A stretch of DNA of 64,000 nucleotides from Occallatibacter savannae (GTDB lineage Bacteria; Acidobacteriota; Terriglobia; Terriglobales; Acidobacteriaceae). The first letter of the stretch is position 1. Each line of letters starts with the position of its first letter. The notes under the pieces are model-generated. The model was not told the DNA's origin and made no database searches. It saw only the letters and a list, made by a program, of their open reading frames with translations. This document shows, piece by piece, positions 1 to 12,638 of this stretch. The stretch is taken from positions 1 to 64,000 of the forward strand of contig NZ_QFFY01000011.1 in NCBI RefSeq assembly GCF_003131205.1, in the 5' to 3' direction. The translations under genes were made by a program, and so were the position numbers.

Positions 1-31
1 GGAATGACTTTTGGTGTTGAGTGAACGAAGA

Positions 32-55
32 AACGCGGACCTTGCGGTCCGCGTT
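32..55. terminator. Bidirectional hairpin downstream of nifJ
   Basis: A perfect 10-bp stem (AACGCGGACC / GGTCCGCGTT) with a TTGC loop lies about 100 bp beyond the nifJ stop. On the plus strand it is followed by a T-rich stretch (TCTCTGTTTTCTGG) and on the minus strand by TCTTCG. It may end nifJ transcription, but the T tract on the nifJ strand is poor. Confidence 0.5.
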
Positions 56-85
56 CTCTGTTTTCTGGATTGTTTTGTCGGTTGC

Positions 86-105
86 GGCACGACTGAAGTC
101 GTGCC
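86..105. repeat. GGCACGAC-TGAA-GTCGTGCC palindrome, copy 1
   Basis: A perfect 8-bp stem with a TGAA loop lies just past the 3' end of nifJ. The same palindrome recurs at 16231-16250 and, as GCACGAC-TAAA-GTCGTGC, inside the thyX-like gene at 9225-9242. It belongs to the TGAA/TAAA/TGAC-loop palindromes of this window. Confidence 0.85.
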
Positions 106-151
106 CTTTCAAAGCTGCCCGAGGCCGTAGGACTAGGAGCAGAGGATCGGT

Positions 152-4858
<4,707 letters not shown>

Positions 4859-5248
4859 TTGTGTCCCCTCCATGGGTGGCCGCCTCGTCACAGGGGCCCT
4901 GATGGTCTTGAAATCGTTTCCGTGCGGCGGGCTGAATTTCGATGGCGCGTGACCGCAGCGGCAAAAATCGTTATTCCAGCCTTAATGCGAGGGCGTGGAA
5001 AGATGGTTCCGGTGACCGCTGACTGACTGCGGTTTCGATCCAATTCCCTTGTTAAGTTCAATAGCCAGAATGAATGCGCGTGAGGTACCCAAGGGGGAGT
5101 TGCCCCGAATATGGCATATACACAAGTATGCACCCGCAGTGCGGTACGGTGTATCACGGTGTACCAGCGTGTGGTATTGAGGAGCGGGGCCGCTAAGTAG
5201 GAGCCGGCACTATACTTTGACGGGATTCACCGGCCCGGAGGAGGGCAT
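4859..5248. promoter_or_regulatory. Divergent intergenic region nifJ / esterase, tandem 10-mers
   Basis: This 390-bp gap must hold both promoters. Two head-to-tail decamers, ACGGTGTATC (5146-5155) and ACGGTGTACC (5156-5165), lie in it and are flanked by GGTAC/GTACC; they could be an operator. A TATACT hexamer at about 5211-5216 may be a -10 box for the plus-strand gene, without a good -35. GGAGGAGGG just before 5249 is the ribosome binding site. No gene is seen. Confidence 0.35.
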
Positions 5249-6196
5249 ATGCGATCAGCGCCCATCGGCAAGCGACGTTTGGTAGAACGAGGACGGGTTC
5301 GATCTGGAAAACTCGCATTACCTGCTGCCATGTGGTTGATCATCCTGAGTGGTCTTATAGTGACGTTGGTCTGCAGTTGCAGATCGGCACGCCAGTCTCC
5401 GGAGGGCCATCCGCATAGATTTGCTGGTGTTCGGCTAGAAGATGTCAGCTTCCATTCGGCCGGTTTAGAACGTGACGTAACCTACCGCGTCTACCTGCCG
5501 GCCCAGCTTGCGGGCGGCAAATTGCCGGTTATCTATCTTCTGCATGGGGCCTGGGAGAACTACCGCACGTGGTCGGACTACTCTCAGGCGGGTGCGCTGG
5601 CCGCAAACGGGGCGATTCTCGTGATGCCCGACGGAGTGCTCTCGTACTGGGTGAATGAAGCCGGCGCGCCGAAAGATCGTTATGGGGACTTTCTGCTGCA
5701 TGATCTGCGAGCGGACGTGGAGGCGCGATTTCCGGCGCGAACTGACCGTGCGGTCCGAGCGATTGTCGGAGTCTCAATGGGCGGATTTGCAGCGATCGAA
5801 TATGCGCTCACCAGGCCCGACTTGTTCGCCTTTGCCGGAGCGTTGAGTCCTGCGCTAGACGCGCCGGAGCGCAAATTCAGCTGGCGGCGCTTCGGCCAAA
5901 GCATCCGCTTGCGCAGAGTGTTCGGGGCAGACGGAAGCGCACAGCGACGGGATGAGGATCCATTTGTGCTGGTTACGAGGGCAGACCCGGCGACGACGCC
6001 CTACATCTACATCACAGCAGGTGACCAGGAGGCACTGCTGGGATCGGTGCGGCGGTTTGCAGCCCAAATGGAGCGGCGCGGGTTTGCGTTTGAATTTCAT
6101 ACGAGTCATGGCGGCCATAACTGGGGAACCTGGAATCAGCAGACGGCAGCATGCTTCGATGCTCTGGAGAGCAGGCTCCCTGTGCGCGGGATTTGA
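5249..6196 (+). CDS. Alpha/beta-hydrolase esterase, putative lipoprotein
   Basis: This is a 315-residue putative esterase of the S-formylglutathione hydrolase / esterase-D fold group. A basic N-terminus and one hydrophobic segment (about residues 25-45) end in a lipobox-like V-C-S-C, suggesting export and lipid anchoring. The oxyanion-loop motif LLHGAWENY and the nucleophile elbow G-V-S-M-G-G (Ser176) are visible, and the C-terminal H-x-x-H-x-W region probably supplies the catalytic His. A strong GGAGGAGG site precedes the ATG. The SDR gene follows after 22 bp, so the two may be co-transcribed. Substrate unknown. Confidence 0.8.
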   Translation: MRSAPIGKRRLVERGRVRSGKLALPAAMWLIILSGLIVTLVCSCRSARQSPEGHPHRFAGVRLEDVSFHSAGLERDVTYRVYLPAQLAGGKLPVIYLLHGAWENYRTWSDYSQAGALAANGAILVMPDGVLSYWVNEAGAPKDRYGDFLLHDLRADVEARFPARTDRAVRAIVGVSMGGFAAIEYALTRPDLFAFAGALSPALDAPERKFSWRRFGQSIRLRRVFGADGSAQRRDEDPFVLVTRADPATTPYIYITAGDQEALLGSVRRFAAQMERRGFAFEFHTSHGGHNWGTWNQQTAACFDALESRLPVRGI

Positions 6197-6218
6197 GAAA
6201 TCGAGGATATAAAGAAAG

Positions 6219-6992
6219 ATGCTGAGTGATTTGTTTGCGACGTATCCGAGCCTGCGGGGCAGGGCTGTGCTGGTGACGGGCGGGGCGACGGGGATCGGGG
6301 CGTCGATCGTGGAGCACTTTGCGCGGCAGGGGGCGCGGGTTGCGTTCTTCGACGTGCAGGATGAGGAGGCTCGAGGGTTGGTGGAGCGACTGCGGCCGGG
6401 GGTGGAGACAGCGCCGGTGTTTTTTCATTGCGACCTGACGAGCGTAAGTGAGCTGAAGACGCGAGTGGGGGAGGCGATCGAGGCGGTGGGTGGTGTGGAC
6501 GTGCTGGTAAACAATGCGGCGAACGATCAGCGGCACAAGATCGAGGATGTGACGGAGGAGTACTTCGATCAGTCGATCGCCGTGAATCTGCGGCCGCAGT
6601 TCTTCATGATCCAGGCGGTGCTGCCGGCGATGAAGGGTGCGGGGCGGGGCTCGATCATCAATATGTCGTCGATCTCGTGGATGATTCCGTCGACGGGGGT
6701 GCCGGTGTACGTGACGGCAAAGGCGGCGATTGTGGGGCTGACGCGAACGATGGCGCACGAGCTAGGGCCGGCGGGAATTCGAGTGAATGCAGTGCTGCCG
6801 GGAGCGATTGCGACGGAGAAGCAGAAGCGGCTGGTCTACACGCCGGAGTACAAGGCGGAGATCATGGCTTCGCAGGCGCTGAAGCGGGACATTCTGCCGG
6901 AGGATGTGGCGCGGCTTGTGCTCTTCCTAGCGGCGGATGATTCGAGCGCGATTACGAATCAGAGTTATGTAATTGATGGCGGGTGGGTGTAG
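6219..6992 (+). CDS. Short-chain dehydrogenase/reductase (SDR)
   Basis: This is a 257-residue classical SDR with an NAD(P)-binding Rossmann fold. The cofactor motif TGGATGIG is near residue 20, NNAAN near 100, the catalytic Ser lies in the INMSS stretch, and Tyr164 and Lys168 form YVTAK. The C-terminal IDGGW motif is typical. It is probably a cytosolic oxidoreductase acting on a sugar or polyol; the specificity cannot be read from sequence. It follows the esterase gene by 22 bp on the same strand. Confidence 0.85.
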   Translation: MLSDLFATYPSLRGRAVLVTGGATGIGASIVEHFARQGARVAFFDVQDEEARGLVERLRPGVETAPVFFHCDLTSVSELKTRVGEAIEAVGGVDVLVNNAANDQRHKIEDVTEEYFDQSIAVNLRPQFFMIQAVLPAMKGAGRGSIINMSSISWMIPSTGVPVYVTAKAAIVGLTRTMAHELGPAGIRVNAVLPGAIATEKQKRLVYTPEYKAEIMASQALKRDILPEDVARLVLFLAADDSSAITNQSYVIDGGWV

Positions 6993-6996
6993 ACCA

Positions 6997-7024
6997 CCCC
7001 AGCGACGAGGACCTGTCGCTGGGG
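6997..7024. repeat. GCGACGAxGACCTGTC hairpin element, copy 1
   Basis: CCCCAGCGAC / GTCGCTGGGG form a perfect 10-bp stem around GAGGACCT, starting 4 bases after the SDR stop. A second, decayed copy sharing GCGACGAxGACCTGTC and CTGGGG lies at 47588-47613. It is followed here by a separate GCGCGC-TCGAAG-GCGCGC palindrome (7036-7053). Confidence 0.7.
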
Positions 7025-7054
7025 ACCCCGGTGTAGCGCGCTCGAAGGCGCGCA

Positions 7055-7138
7055 GGGATTAGAGACTAGGGACTAGGGATTAGAGACTAGGGATTAGGGA
7101 CCAGGGATTAGGGATTAGAGATCAGAGAACAGAAATCA
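7055..7138. repeat. Degenerate tandem repeat of GGGATTAGAGACTA type
   Basis: About ten imperfect 7-8 bp units of the form AGGGATTAG / AGAGACTA / AGGGACCAG follow each other with drift towards the end. It separates the convergent SDR and GH5 genes. A short relative lies at 61770-61812. Confidence 0.8.
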
Positions 7139-7157
7139 GTTCTCCAGTGCGACGCGC

Positions 7158-8135
7158 TCAAATGTTGGTCAGGGTCTGGCGGACGAGTTGGCCGAAGGCG
7201 GTGGGGGTGTGGCGGGTGATGAGGTTGGGTTGGTCAATCCAGCTCCAGGCGGCGAAGCCGATTTGCTTCTGCTGAAGGTAGTCGAGAAGGCGGCGGACGT
7301 AGTCGAGTTCTTCGGGAGTGTCGACGCCTCCGAGTTCGCCGGCGAAGACGGGGACGGATTCGGAGAGGTCGCCGAAGACGCTGTCCCAGTCTGTGCCTTT
7401 GTTCGGGTAAACGTGCGTTGAGTAGACGACGTTATCGAGGTCGTCGATGGGCATGCCGCGAAGATCGTAGGCCCAGTTGGTGCCGCCGATGAAGATGAGG
7501 GCGTCAGGGTTCTCGTTGCGAATGGCCTCAGTGAGTTTGCGGGCCCAGGGTTGCCACTCGTTCATGGTGACGCGCGCCTGGCTGGCGGGGTAAGTGGTGC
7601 CGTCGGGCTTGTTGAGCGGATATGGATCGTCGGGCAGGCGATCGTGCGGCTCGTTGAAAAGGTCGTAGAGTACGGCGGGCTCGTCCTTGTAGCGGCGGGC
7701 GAGCGTGGACCAGAGGGTAATGGATTCGGGATTGGGGAGCGGGGCGACGAAGTTGCGGTTGCCGCCGTAGATGCGTTCGGCGTCGAGCCATTGCAGGTCG
7801 AGGAGCGTGTAGGCGCCGAACATGGACGCCCAGAAAATGACCTGATCGAGGGCCTGCTGGTATTCCTCGGCGGTGCGGCCTGAGCGGCCATTGAGAACCC
7901 AATCCTGATTGAAGGGAAGGCGGATGATGTTGGCGCGCCATTGCTGGGTAATGGCGTAGATCTCTGCGCGCGAGATGGAGGCTCCGGAGAGGAAGCCTTG
8001 CTCGTCTGGGTCGGAGTACTCAAGGCCAGAGCGGTTGATGCCGCGGAGGAGGAGGGGTGCGCCGGTGATGGTGTTGATGATGCGGTTGCCCGATGTGCGG
8101 AGGGGAGGGAGGTTGTGGGAGAGGTGTGAGGGCAT
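7158..8135 (-). CDS. Glycoside hydrolase family 5 (cellulase/endoglucanase-like)
   Basis: This 325-residue retaining glycosidase has a GH5-type (beta/alpha)8 barrel. The acid/base Glu162 lies in LFNEPHD and the nucleophile Glu267 in FAGELGG, spaced as expected for clan GH-A. A conserved N-terminal LLRGINRSG stretch is also typical. No clear signal peptide is present at the chosen start, so it may be cytoplasmic or the true start may differ. Likely substrates are beta-glucans or mannans, which is inference. It is isolated, with repeats on both sides. Confidence 0.85.
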   Translation of the reverse strand: MPSHLSHNLPPLRTSGNRIINTITGAPLLLRGINRSGLEYSDPDEQGFLSGASISRAEIYAITQQWRANIIRLPFNQDWVLNGRSGRTAEEYQQALDQVIFWASMFGAYTLLDLQWLDAERIYGGNRNFVAPLPNPESITLWSTLARRYKDEPAVLYDLFNEPHDRLPDDPYPLNKPDGTTYPASQARVTMNEWQPWARKLTEAIRNENPDALIFIGGTNWAYDLRGMPIDDLDNVVYSTHVYPNKGTDWDSVFGDLSESVPVFAGELGGVDTPEELDYVRRLLDYLQQKQIGFAAWSWIDQPNLITRHTPTAFGQLVRQTLTNI

Positions 8136-8164
8136 CGAGACCTCTATGGGAGGGATTCTTAGTC

Positions 8165-8325
8165 TCTTAGCAAGTTAGCGTCGCTTGCGCGACGTAGCAA
8201 GTTAGCGAGTTAGCGGGATCCTTGTTGCTCGACCGGTGTTCATGTTAGGTCCAGGTTCTTCTTAGTCCTTTAGCAAGTTAGCGTCGCGTTCCGCGACGTA
8301 GCGAGTTGGCGAGTTAGCGGGATAT
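8165..8325. repeat. AGTTAGC / GTCGC-hairpin repeat, two copies
   Basis: Copy 1 (about 8165-8216) has AGTTAGC units around GTCGC-TTGC-GCGAC; copy 2 (about 8268-8320) has the same units around GTCGCG-TTC-CGCGAC. Both end in AGTTAGCGGGAT. A third copy is at 18416-18464, with GTCGCC-TGG-GGCGAC. The flanks are constant while loop and inner stem change with pairing kept. They fill the gap between the GH5 and thyX-like genes. Confidence 0.85.
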
Positions 8326-8350
8326 TCTTTTTCACTCGGACGACGAGACG

Positions 8351-9997
8351 TCAGCGCTGGAGGAGGTCGATGGGTTTGGTGTAGTCGGTGGCGCGAATGT
8401 ATTTGGCAAGTGAAGGGTGCTGGCGCTGTAGGGCGAGGTACATTTCCCAGGCTACGTTGCGGTAGCTGAAGTGGCCAGCCGGGCCGGAGCGGAGTTCGCT
8501 GATGTATTGCGCTTCGGCGAAGTCCATTTTGAAGAGGCAGCGGACGCGGGTGGCGAGTGGAAGCAGGTAGAGCGCGGATTGCGCAGCTTCGGGTGCGGAG
8601 CCGGCGGCAATTTTTACGCTGGCGGAGTGCGCGGATTCAATGGCGTGCTGGTATTCGGAGAGGACGCCGGCTTCTTCGAGCCCGGCGATGTCGCCGGAGT
8701 GGGGCGTGTCGTAGCCGTGACGCGCGGTGAAGCCCTGCTGAATCTGCGTGACGCGGCGGTGGCGGTGCATGTCGCGGAATCCGCCGATGTCCATGAGGAT
8801 GTCGAAGCGGAGGGCGGCGCCGGCGTGGAAGACGCGCAGGGCTTCGTCGTGCTTGCCGCGATGGCGCAGGCCGATTTCGATGATCTCCGAAACGCGAGAG
8901 GCAGGAAGGCCGGCGACGATGTCGCGAATCTGTCGGTATGGGTGATGGCTGCCCCAGTAGAGGAGGGTGGCGGCCAGTTCGACTTCGAGGGACTCGGTGC
9001 GTTCGACGAGGTCGACGACAGGGGCTGAGGCAGGTTCGATTCCCTTAAGGATTTCGGAAGCTGCCTGTTCGATTTCGGCGCGGGTCTGGGTGAGGTAGGT
9101 GTTGGGCTCGGCGTACTTGACGAGCGTGGGCGCGGTGCGGACTTCGCGATTGAGGAGGGTGGCGGCTTCGGCGGCGAGATTTCCCTCAGGGGCTAAAGCC
9201 CCGTTTCCTACCGGGCCACTTTCGGCACGACTAAAGTCGTGCAAAGAAGAGAGCCCAAAGGCCTCCAATTTTTGGACGAAGGCGGCGCCGGATTTCGCGT
9301 TGACGTTCCAGGCAGGGCTGGTGGCGGCGTCCCGTAGTTTCTTGCCGAGGTCGCGTACTTCGGCGACGGGGTGGGAGAGGAGACGGGAAACCTGTGTTTC
9401 GAGGGTGCGGGCGTTGACGATCTGGCCGAGGGAGGTGTTGGTGGCGAGGGGCAGGAGGTAGCGGGCGACGTCGAAGGCACGGGCCTTGAGGGTGCGGTCG
9501 TAGGCGTCGGGCTTCATGGTCTCGGGGCAGGCGACGCGCTGCTTGAGAGCGTCGTGAACTGCCGCCGTGACCTGCTGGTAGGTGGAGAAGAGCTTGTCGA
9601 TGGTTTGGGTATAAAGCTGGGCGGAGGCTGAATCGGGGCCGAAATCGGGGAAGTACCAGCCGGATTTCTGGAAGTTCTGGTAGCGGGTGGAGCGTTCCTG
9701 CCCGTCCCAACGTTGTTCATCGACAAGGACTATGGCGGCCAGCAGGCTAAGGCGCTCGACGGCTAAGGCGATGTGGGCGAGGTCGGCGATGGAACGATGG
9801 CCGTATTGGAAATAGAATGTATTGAGGAATTGCTCGGCACGCTGGGCGCTGATTTCGGCGAGCGACTCGCGCATGGAGAGGGCAGAACGGGAGTACTTGG
9901 CCATGGCGTAGGCAAGTACCTCGGGATCGGCTCCGTGAACGGCATAGACGTCAGTCTGATTATGGGCACCGGCGGGAAGGAAAGATTCACTGGACAT
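8351..9997 (-). CDS. FAD-dependent thymidylate synthase-like protein (two ThyX-like halves)
   Basis: This 548-residue protein has two regions resembling ThyX. The first half carries ERSTRYQNF near residue 101 and GHRSIADLAH near 67. The second carries the MHRHRRVTQIQ region near 410, comparable to the RHR-containing ThyX motif. True ThyX is a flavin enzyme making dTMP from dUMP; whether this double form does so is unproven. The start at 9997 (MSSES) is chosen because the longer frame runs into the divergent gene at 10098; 10027 is an alternative. Residues about 252-270 are encoded by a palindromic repeat (9189-9242) at the junction between the halves. Confidence 0.75.
   Translation of the reverse strand: MSSESFLPAGAHNQTDVYAVHGADPEVLAYAMAKYSRSALSMRESLAEISAQRAEQFLNTFYFQYGHRSIADLAHIALAVERLSLLAAIVLVDEQRWDGQERSTRYQNFQKSGWYFPDFGPDSASAQLYTQTIDKLFSTYQQVTAAVHDALKQRVACPETMKPDAYDRTLKARAFDVARYLLPLATNTSLGQIVNARTLETQVSRLLSHPVAEVRDLGKKLRDAATSPAWNVNAKSGAAFVQKLEAFGLSSLHDFSRAESGPVGNGALAPEGNLAAEAATLLNREVRTAPTLVKYAEPNTYLTQTRAEIEQAASEILKGIEPASAPVVDLVERTESLEVELAATLLYWGSHHPYRQIRDIVAGLPASRVSEIIEIGLRHRGKHDEALRVFHAGAALRFDILMDIGGFRDMHRHRRVTQIQQGFTARHGYDTPHSGDIAGLEEAGVLSEYQHAIESAHSASVKIAAGSAPEAAQSALYLLPLATRVRCLFKMDFAEAQYISELRSGPAGHFSYRNVAWEMYLALQRQHPSLAKYIRATDYTKPIDLLQR
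9189..9242. repeat. In-frame double palindrome within the thyX-like gene
   Basis: GGGGCT-AA-AGCCCC (9189-9202) and GCACGAC-TAAA-GTCGTGC (9225-9242) lie 22 bp apart. The same pair, in the same order and with similar spacing, occurs at 16196-16250. Here it sits inside coding sequence, is read without a stop on the minus strand, and gives a short Pro/Gly/Ala-rich peptide. Confidence 0.9.
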
Positions 9998-10097
9998 GAA
10001 GGTGGGCTCGCGACCAGAATACGGCATCAGCGAGACCGGGCTGTGAACATCCGGGAACACAGGTCGAGCACGAGGCAAGCAGCACGGAGCAAGCGGA

Positions 10098-10904
10098 ATG
10101 CGGGAGTATAAGTTGCGCACATCGCAAAGGCCCCGGCCATTGCCAACCGGCCGCTGGACCATGACCCAGCGCTGGAACGACATTCTCTATGCGCATTGGC
10201 GGGTGCCGGCTTCGGCGATCGCGCCTTTTTTGCCCGATGGTCTGCAGCCGGACCTGTTTCAGGGGTCGGCCTGGCTGGGTGTGGTGCCGTTGTGGATGGA
10301 TCGCTTCAGCTTTCGCGGGGTTCCGACGATTCCCGGGACGAGTAGTTTTCCGGAGCTGCACTTTCGGACATACGTCAGCGATCAGACAGGGACGCCTGGA
10401 ATTTTCAATCTAACAGTGGATATTGGAAGCCTGCTGGCCACGACGGCGGCGCGGTTTGTGTTCCGGGTTCCGTGCAACTGGGCGGAGATGCGGCTGAACC
10501 AGAGGACGGAGCGCGAGTTCTCGTTTTACAGCCGCAGGATGTTTGTGAACGACCCGGTAATTTTCAGTGCGCGGTATCGCGGGCTGGGGCCAACACGGCG
10601 GCTGGCGGAGATCAAGTCGGGGACGCTGGAGTACTTCTTCACCGAGCGGTACTGCATGTTCCGGCGGAATCATGCAGGACAGGTGGTACGGGCGAATATT
10701 CATGCGGTGGCCTCGCCGCTGGAAGACGCTGAGGCGGAGATTGAGCAGAATGATCTGCCCGCATCGGTGGGGATCCAGCTGCAGGATCAGGAGCCGGTGC
10801 TGCACTACTCGCGGCGGCTGGCGGTGTATATATGGCCGGCGGAACTGATCGAACTGGTAAGGCGACGTGCGCGGATTCCGGTGCAGGTTGTGCCGACGGG
10901 GTAG
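10098..10904 (+). CDS. DUF2071 (YqjF-like) family protein
   Basis: This 268-residue protein matches the DUF2071 pattern: W-x-x-I-L-Y-A-H-W-R-V-P near residue 26, then a LP-D-G-L stretch, and AWLGVVPLWM near 58. The family is of unknown function and is often annotated as YqjF. No signal peptide or membrane segment is evident. It is divergent from the thyX-like gene, with about 100 bp between starts. The start may be internal (ATG at 10161, MTQRW) because the first 20 residues are basic and unconserved-looking. Confidence 0.75.
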   Translation: MREYKLRTSQRPRPLPTGRWTMTQRWNDILYAHWRVPASAIAPFLPDGLQPDLFQGSAWLGVVPLWMDRFSFRGVPTIPGTSSFPELHFRTYVSDQTGTPGIFNLTVDIGSLLATTAARFVFRVPCNWAEMRLNQRTEREFSFYSRRMFVNDPVIFSARYRGLGPTRRLAEIKSGTLEYFFTERYCMFRRNHAGQVVRANIHAVASPLEDAEAEIEQNDLPASVGIQLQDQEPVLHYSRRLAVYIWPAELIELVRRRARIPVQVVPTG

Positions 10905-11058
10905 GTCTAGCGAGCCACTCTGCGATTTTCTGAAAACTGAATCTGAATGTTCTGCGTCGCGGCAACGATGCATGAGGCGGGGTGCGCCGGGTCTGCTTTC
11001 CTATAATTGGCACTGAAATGAACGGCGCATGAAAGGTGTGCGTCGGGAACGAGGGATG

Positions 11059-11805
11059 ATGGCGGAGCTTGCAGGACGGATCGCGCTGGTAACGGGCGCA
11101 TCGCAGGGAATTGGGCGCGCGTGCGCGCTGGAGTTGGCGAAGGCGGGAGCGACCGTCGCGTTGGCCGCGCGGAATGAAGCGAAGCTGGCGGAAGTGGCTG
11201 CAGAGATTGAGGCGGCCGGAGGGCAGGCTGCGGCGTTTGCGCTGGATGTGGCGAGCGAGGAGTCGATCAAGAACGGCGCGAAGGCGGTGCTGGACCGATT
11301 CGGCAAGGTTGAGATCCTGGTGAATAACGCGGGCATCACGCGCGACGATCTGATGATGCGGATGAAGCGCGCGGACTGGGACGATGTGCTGTCGACGAAT
11401 CTGACGGGGACGTTTCTGCTGACGCAGGTACTGCTGCGGCAGATGATGAAGAACCGGTGGGGACGGATCGTGAACATCACGAGCGTGGTGGGGCGGACGG
11501 GGCAGGAAGGCCAAGTGAACTACGCCGCGTCGAAAGCGGGGCTGATCGGGTTTACGCGGTCGCTTGCGCGGGAGGTGGCTTCGCGCGGGATAACGGTGAA
11601 TGCGGTGGCGCCGGGATACATTGAGACGCCGATGACGGCGGTGCTGGATGAAAAGCTGCGCGCGAAGATGGTGGAGCAGATTCCTGTTGGTCGGCCGGGA
11701 ACGGATGCGGAGATTGCGCACTCGGTAGCGTTTCTGGCGTCGGAGAAGGCGGCGTACGTCACGGGGCATGTGCTGGATGTGAATGGCGGGATGTTTATGG
11801 GGTGA
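11059..11805 (+). CDS. fabG: 3-oxoacyl-[acyl-carrier-protein] reductase
   Basis: FabG reduces beta-ketoacyl-ACP with NADPH in each round of fatty acid elongation. The protein (248 residues from 11059) has TGASQGIGRA at the cofactor loop, NNAG, the catalytic Ser in NITSVVGRTG, YAASK with Tyr and Lys, and a C-terminal VLDVNGGMFMG typical of FabG. Starts at 11029, 11056 and 11059 are in frame; the last gives the canonical N-terminus and has GAGG a few bases upstream. No acpP or fabF neighbour is present, so it is a stand-alone copy. Confidence 0.88.
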   Translation: MAELAGRIALVTGASQGIGRACALELAKAGATVALAARNEAKLAEVAAEIEAAGGQAAAFALDVASEESIKNGAKAVLDRFGKVEILVNNAGITRDDLMMRMKRADWDDVLSTNLTGTFLLTQVLLRQMMKNRWGRIVNITSVVGRTGQEGQVNYAASKAGLIGFTRSLAREVASRGITVNAVAPGYIETPMTAVLDEKLRAKMVEQIPVGRPGTDAEIAHSVAFLASEKAAYVTGHVLDVNGGMFMG

Positions 11806-11842
11806 CCACCACGCAGTGGTCAGTGCTCAGTGGTCAGTGTTC
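11803..11842. repeat. Hairpin and GTGGTCAGTG repeat between convergent genes
   Basis: TGACCAC-CACGCA-GTGGTCA (11803-11822) starts at the fabG stop codon and runs into AGTGCTCAGTGGTCAGTG repeats. It lies in the 35-bp gap between convergent fabG and the response regulator and could act as a weak bidirectional terminator. There is no T tract. Confidence 0.55.
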
Positions 11843-12638
11843 AAATCCCCAGGCGGTCTTTGAGGGTGCGGACGCGGTCTCGGGCTACGGTGAGCTGGGT
11901 GTGGGCGCCGTCCTTGAGGGTGAGGACGACTTTGCCGGCGAACCAGGAATTGACTTCGTGAATCCAGTCGACGTTGACGAGCGCGGAGCGATGGATGCGG
12001 AGGAAGCGTGCGGGATCGAGACGGTGCTCGAGGTCGGAGATCGTCTGGTCGACTGAATGCTTCTTTCCGTTGGCGATGGCGAAGGTGAGCTTGTCTTGCG
12101 CGATGAAGTGGGTGATGTCATCGAGCGCGAGGAACGAGATGCGTTCGCCGACGCGTGAGGCGATACGCGCGGGGTACGCGGGCTGAGGCTCGCGCAGAGA
12201 CGCGGTCAATCCTTTCAACAGTTCAGGAAGCGCTGGGTTCTGTTGCCACTCGGGCTTGGCGATGGGGCGGAGGCGGCCGAGTTTCTTCAGGGCGCGTTCG
12301 AGTTGTTCTGGCTCGATGGGCTTGAGCAGGTAGTCGATGGCGTTGGTTTCGAAGGCGCGGAGCGCGTGCTGGTCGTAGGCCGTGGTGAAGATGACAAAGG
12401 GCTGCGATGAGAGCCGCGAGAGGAGTTCGAAACCATTGATGCCGGGCATCTGGATGTCGAGGAAGAGTACGTCGAAGGTGGGAGAGGAGCTGTTCAGGGC
12501 CGTGATGGCTGCGCTGGGATCGGTAGCGGAGCCGGCGATCTGAAGCTGCGGGAATTTTCCGAGCAGGCGCTCGAGTCGTTCGAGGGCGAGGGGCTCGTCG
12601 TCGACGAGGTAGGCGCGCAGCGGCGAGGCTTCTGTCAT
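11841..12638 (-). CDS. LytTR-family response regulator
   Basis: This 265-residue regulator has an N-terminal receiver domain (acidic pair VDDE near 12-15, phospho-acceptor Asp61 in FLDIQMPG, Lys106 in LLKP) and a C-terminal LytTR DNA-binding domain (about 165-262, with FLRIHRSALVN). It would act in the cytoplasm as the output of the kinase encoded just upstream. Its ATG overlaps the kinase stop as ATGA, so the two are translationally coupled. It is the last gene of an apparent seven-gene transcript beginning near 18268. Confidence 0.92.
   Translation of the reverse strand: MTEASPLRAYLVDDEPLALERLERLLGKFPQLQIAGSATDPSAAITALNSSSPTFDVLFLDIQMPGINGFELLSRLSSQPFVIFTTAYDQHALRAFETNAIDYLLKPIEPEQLERALKKLGRLRPIAKPEWQQNPALPELLKGLTASLREPQPAYPARIASRVGERISFLALDDITHFIAQDKLTFAIANGKKHSVDQTISDLEHRLDPARFLRIHRSALVNVDWIHEVNSWFAGKVVLTLKDGAHTQLTVARDRVRTLKDRLGI

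Noticed and set aside
4892..5157. 89-codon frame upstream of nifJ
   Set aside because: No ribosome binding site, no protein-like pattern, and it overlaps the nifJ leader.
9033..9060. GGTTCGATTCCC resembling a tRNA T-arm
   Set aside because: It lies inside the thyX-like coding sequence and no cloverleaf can be built around it.
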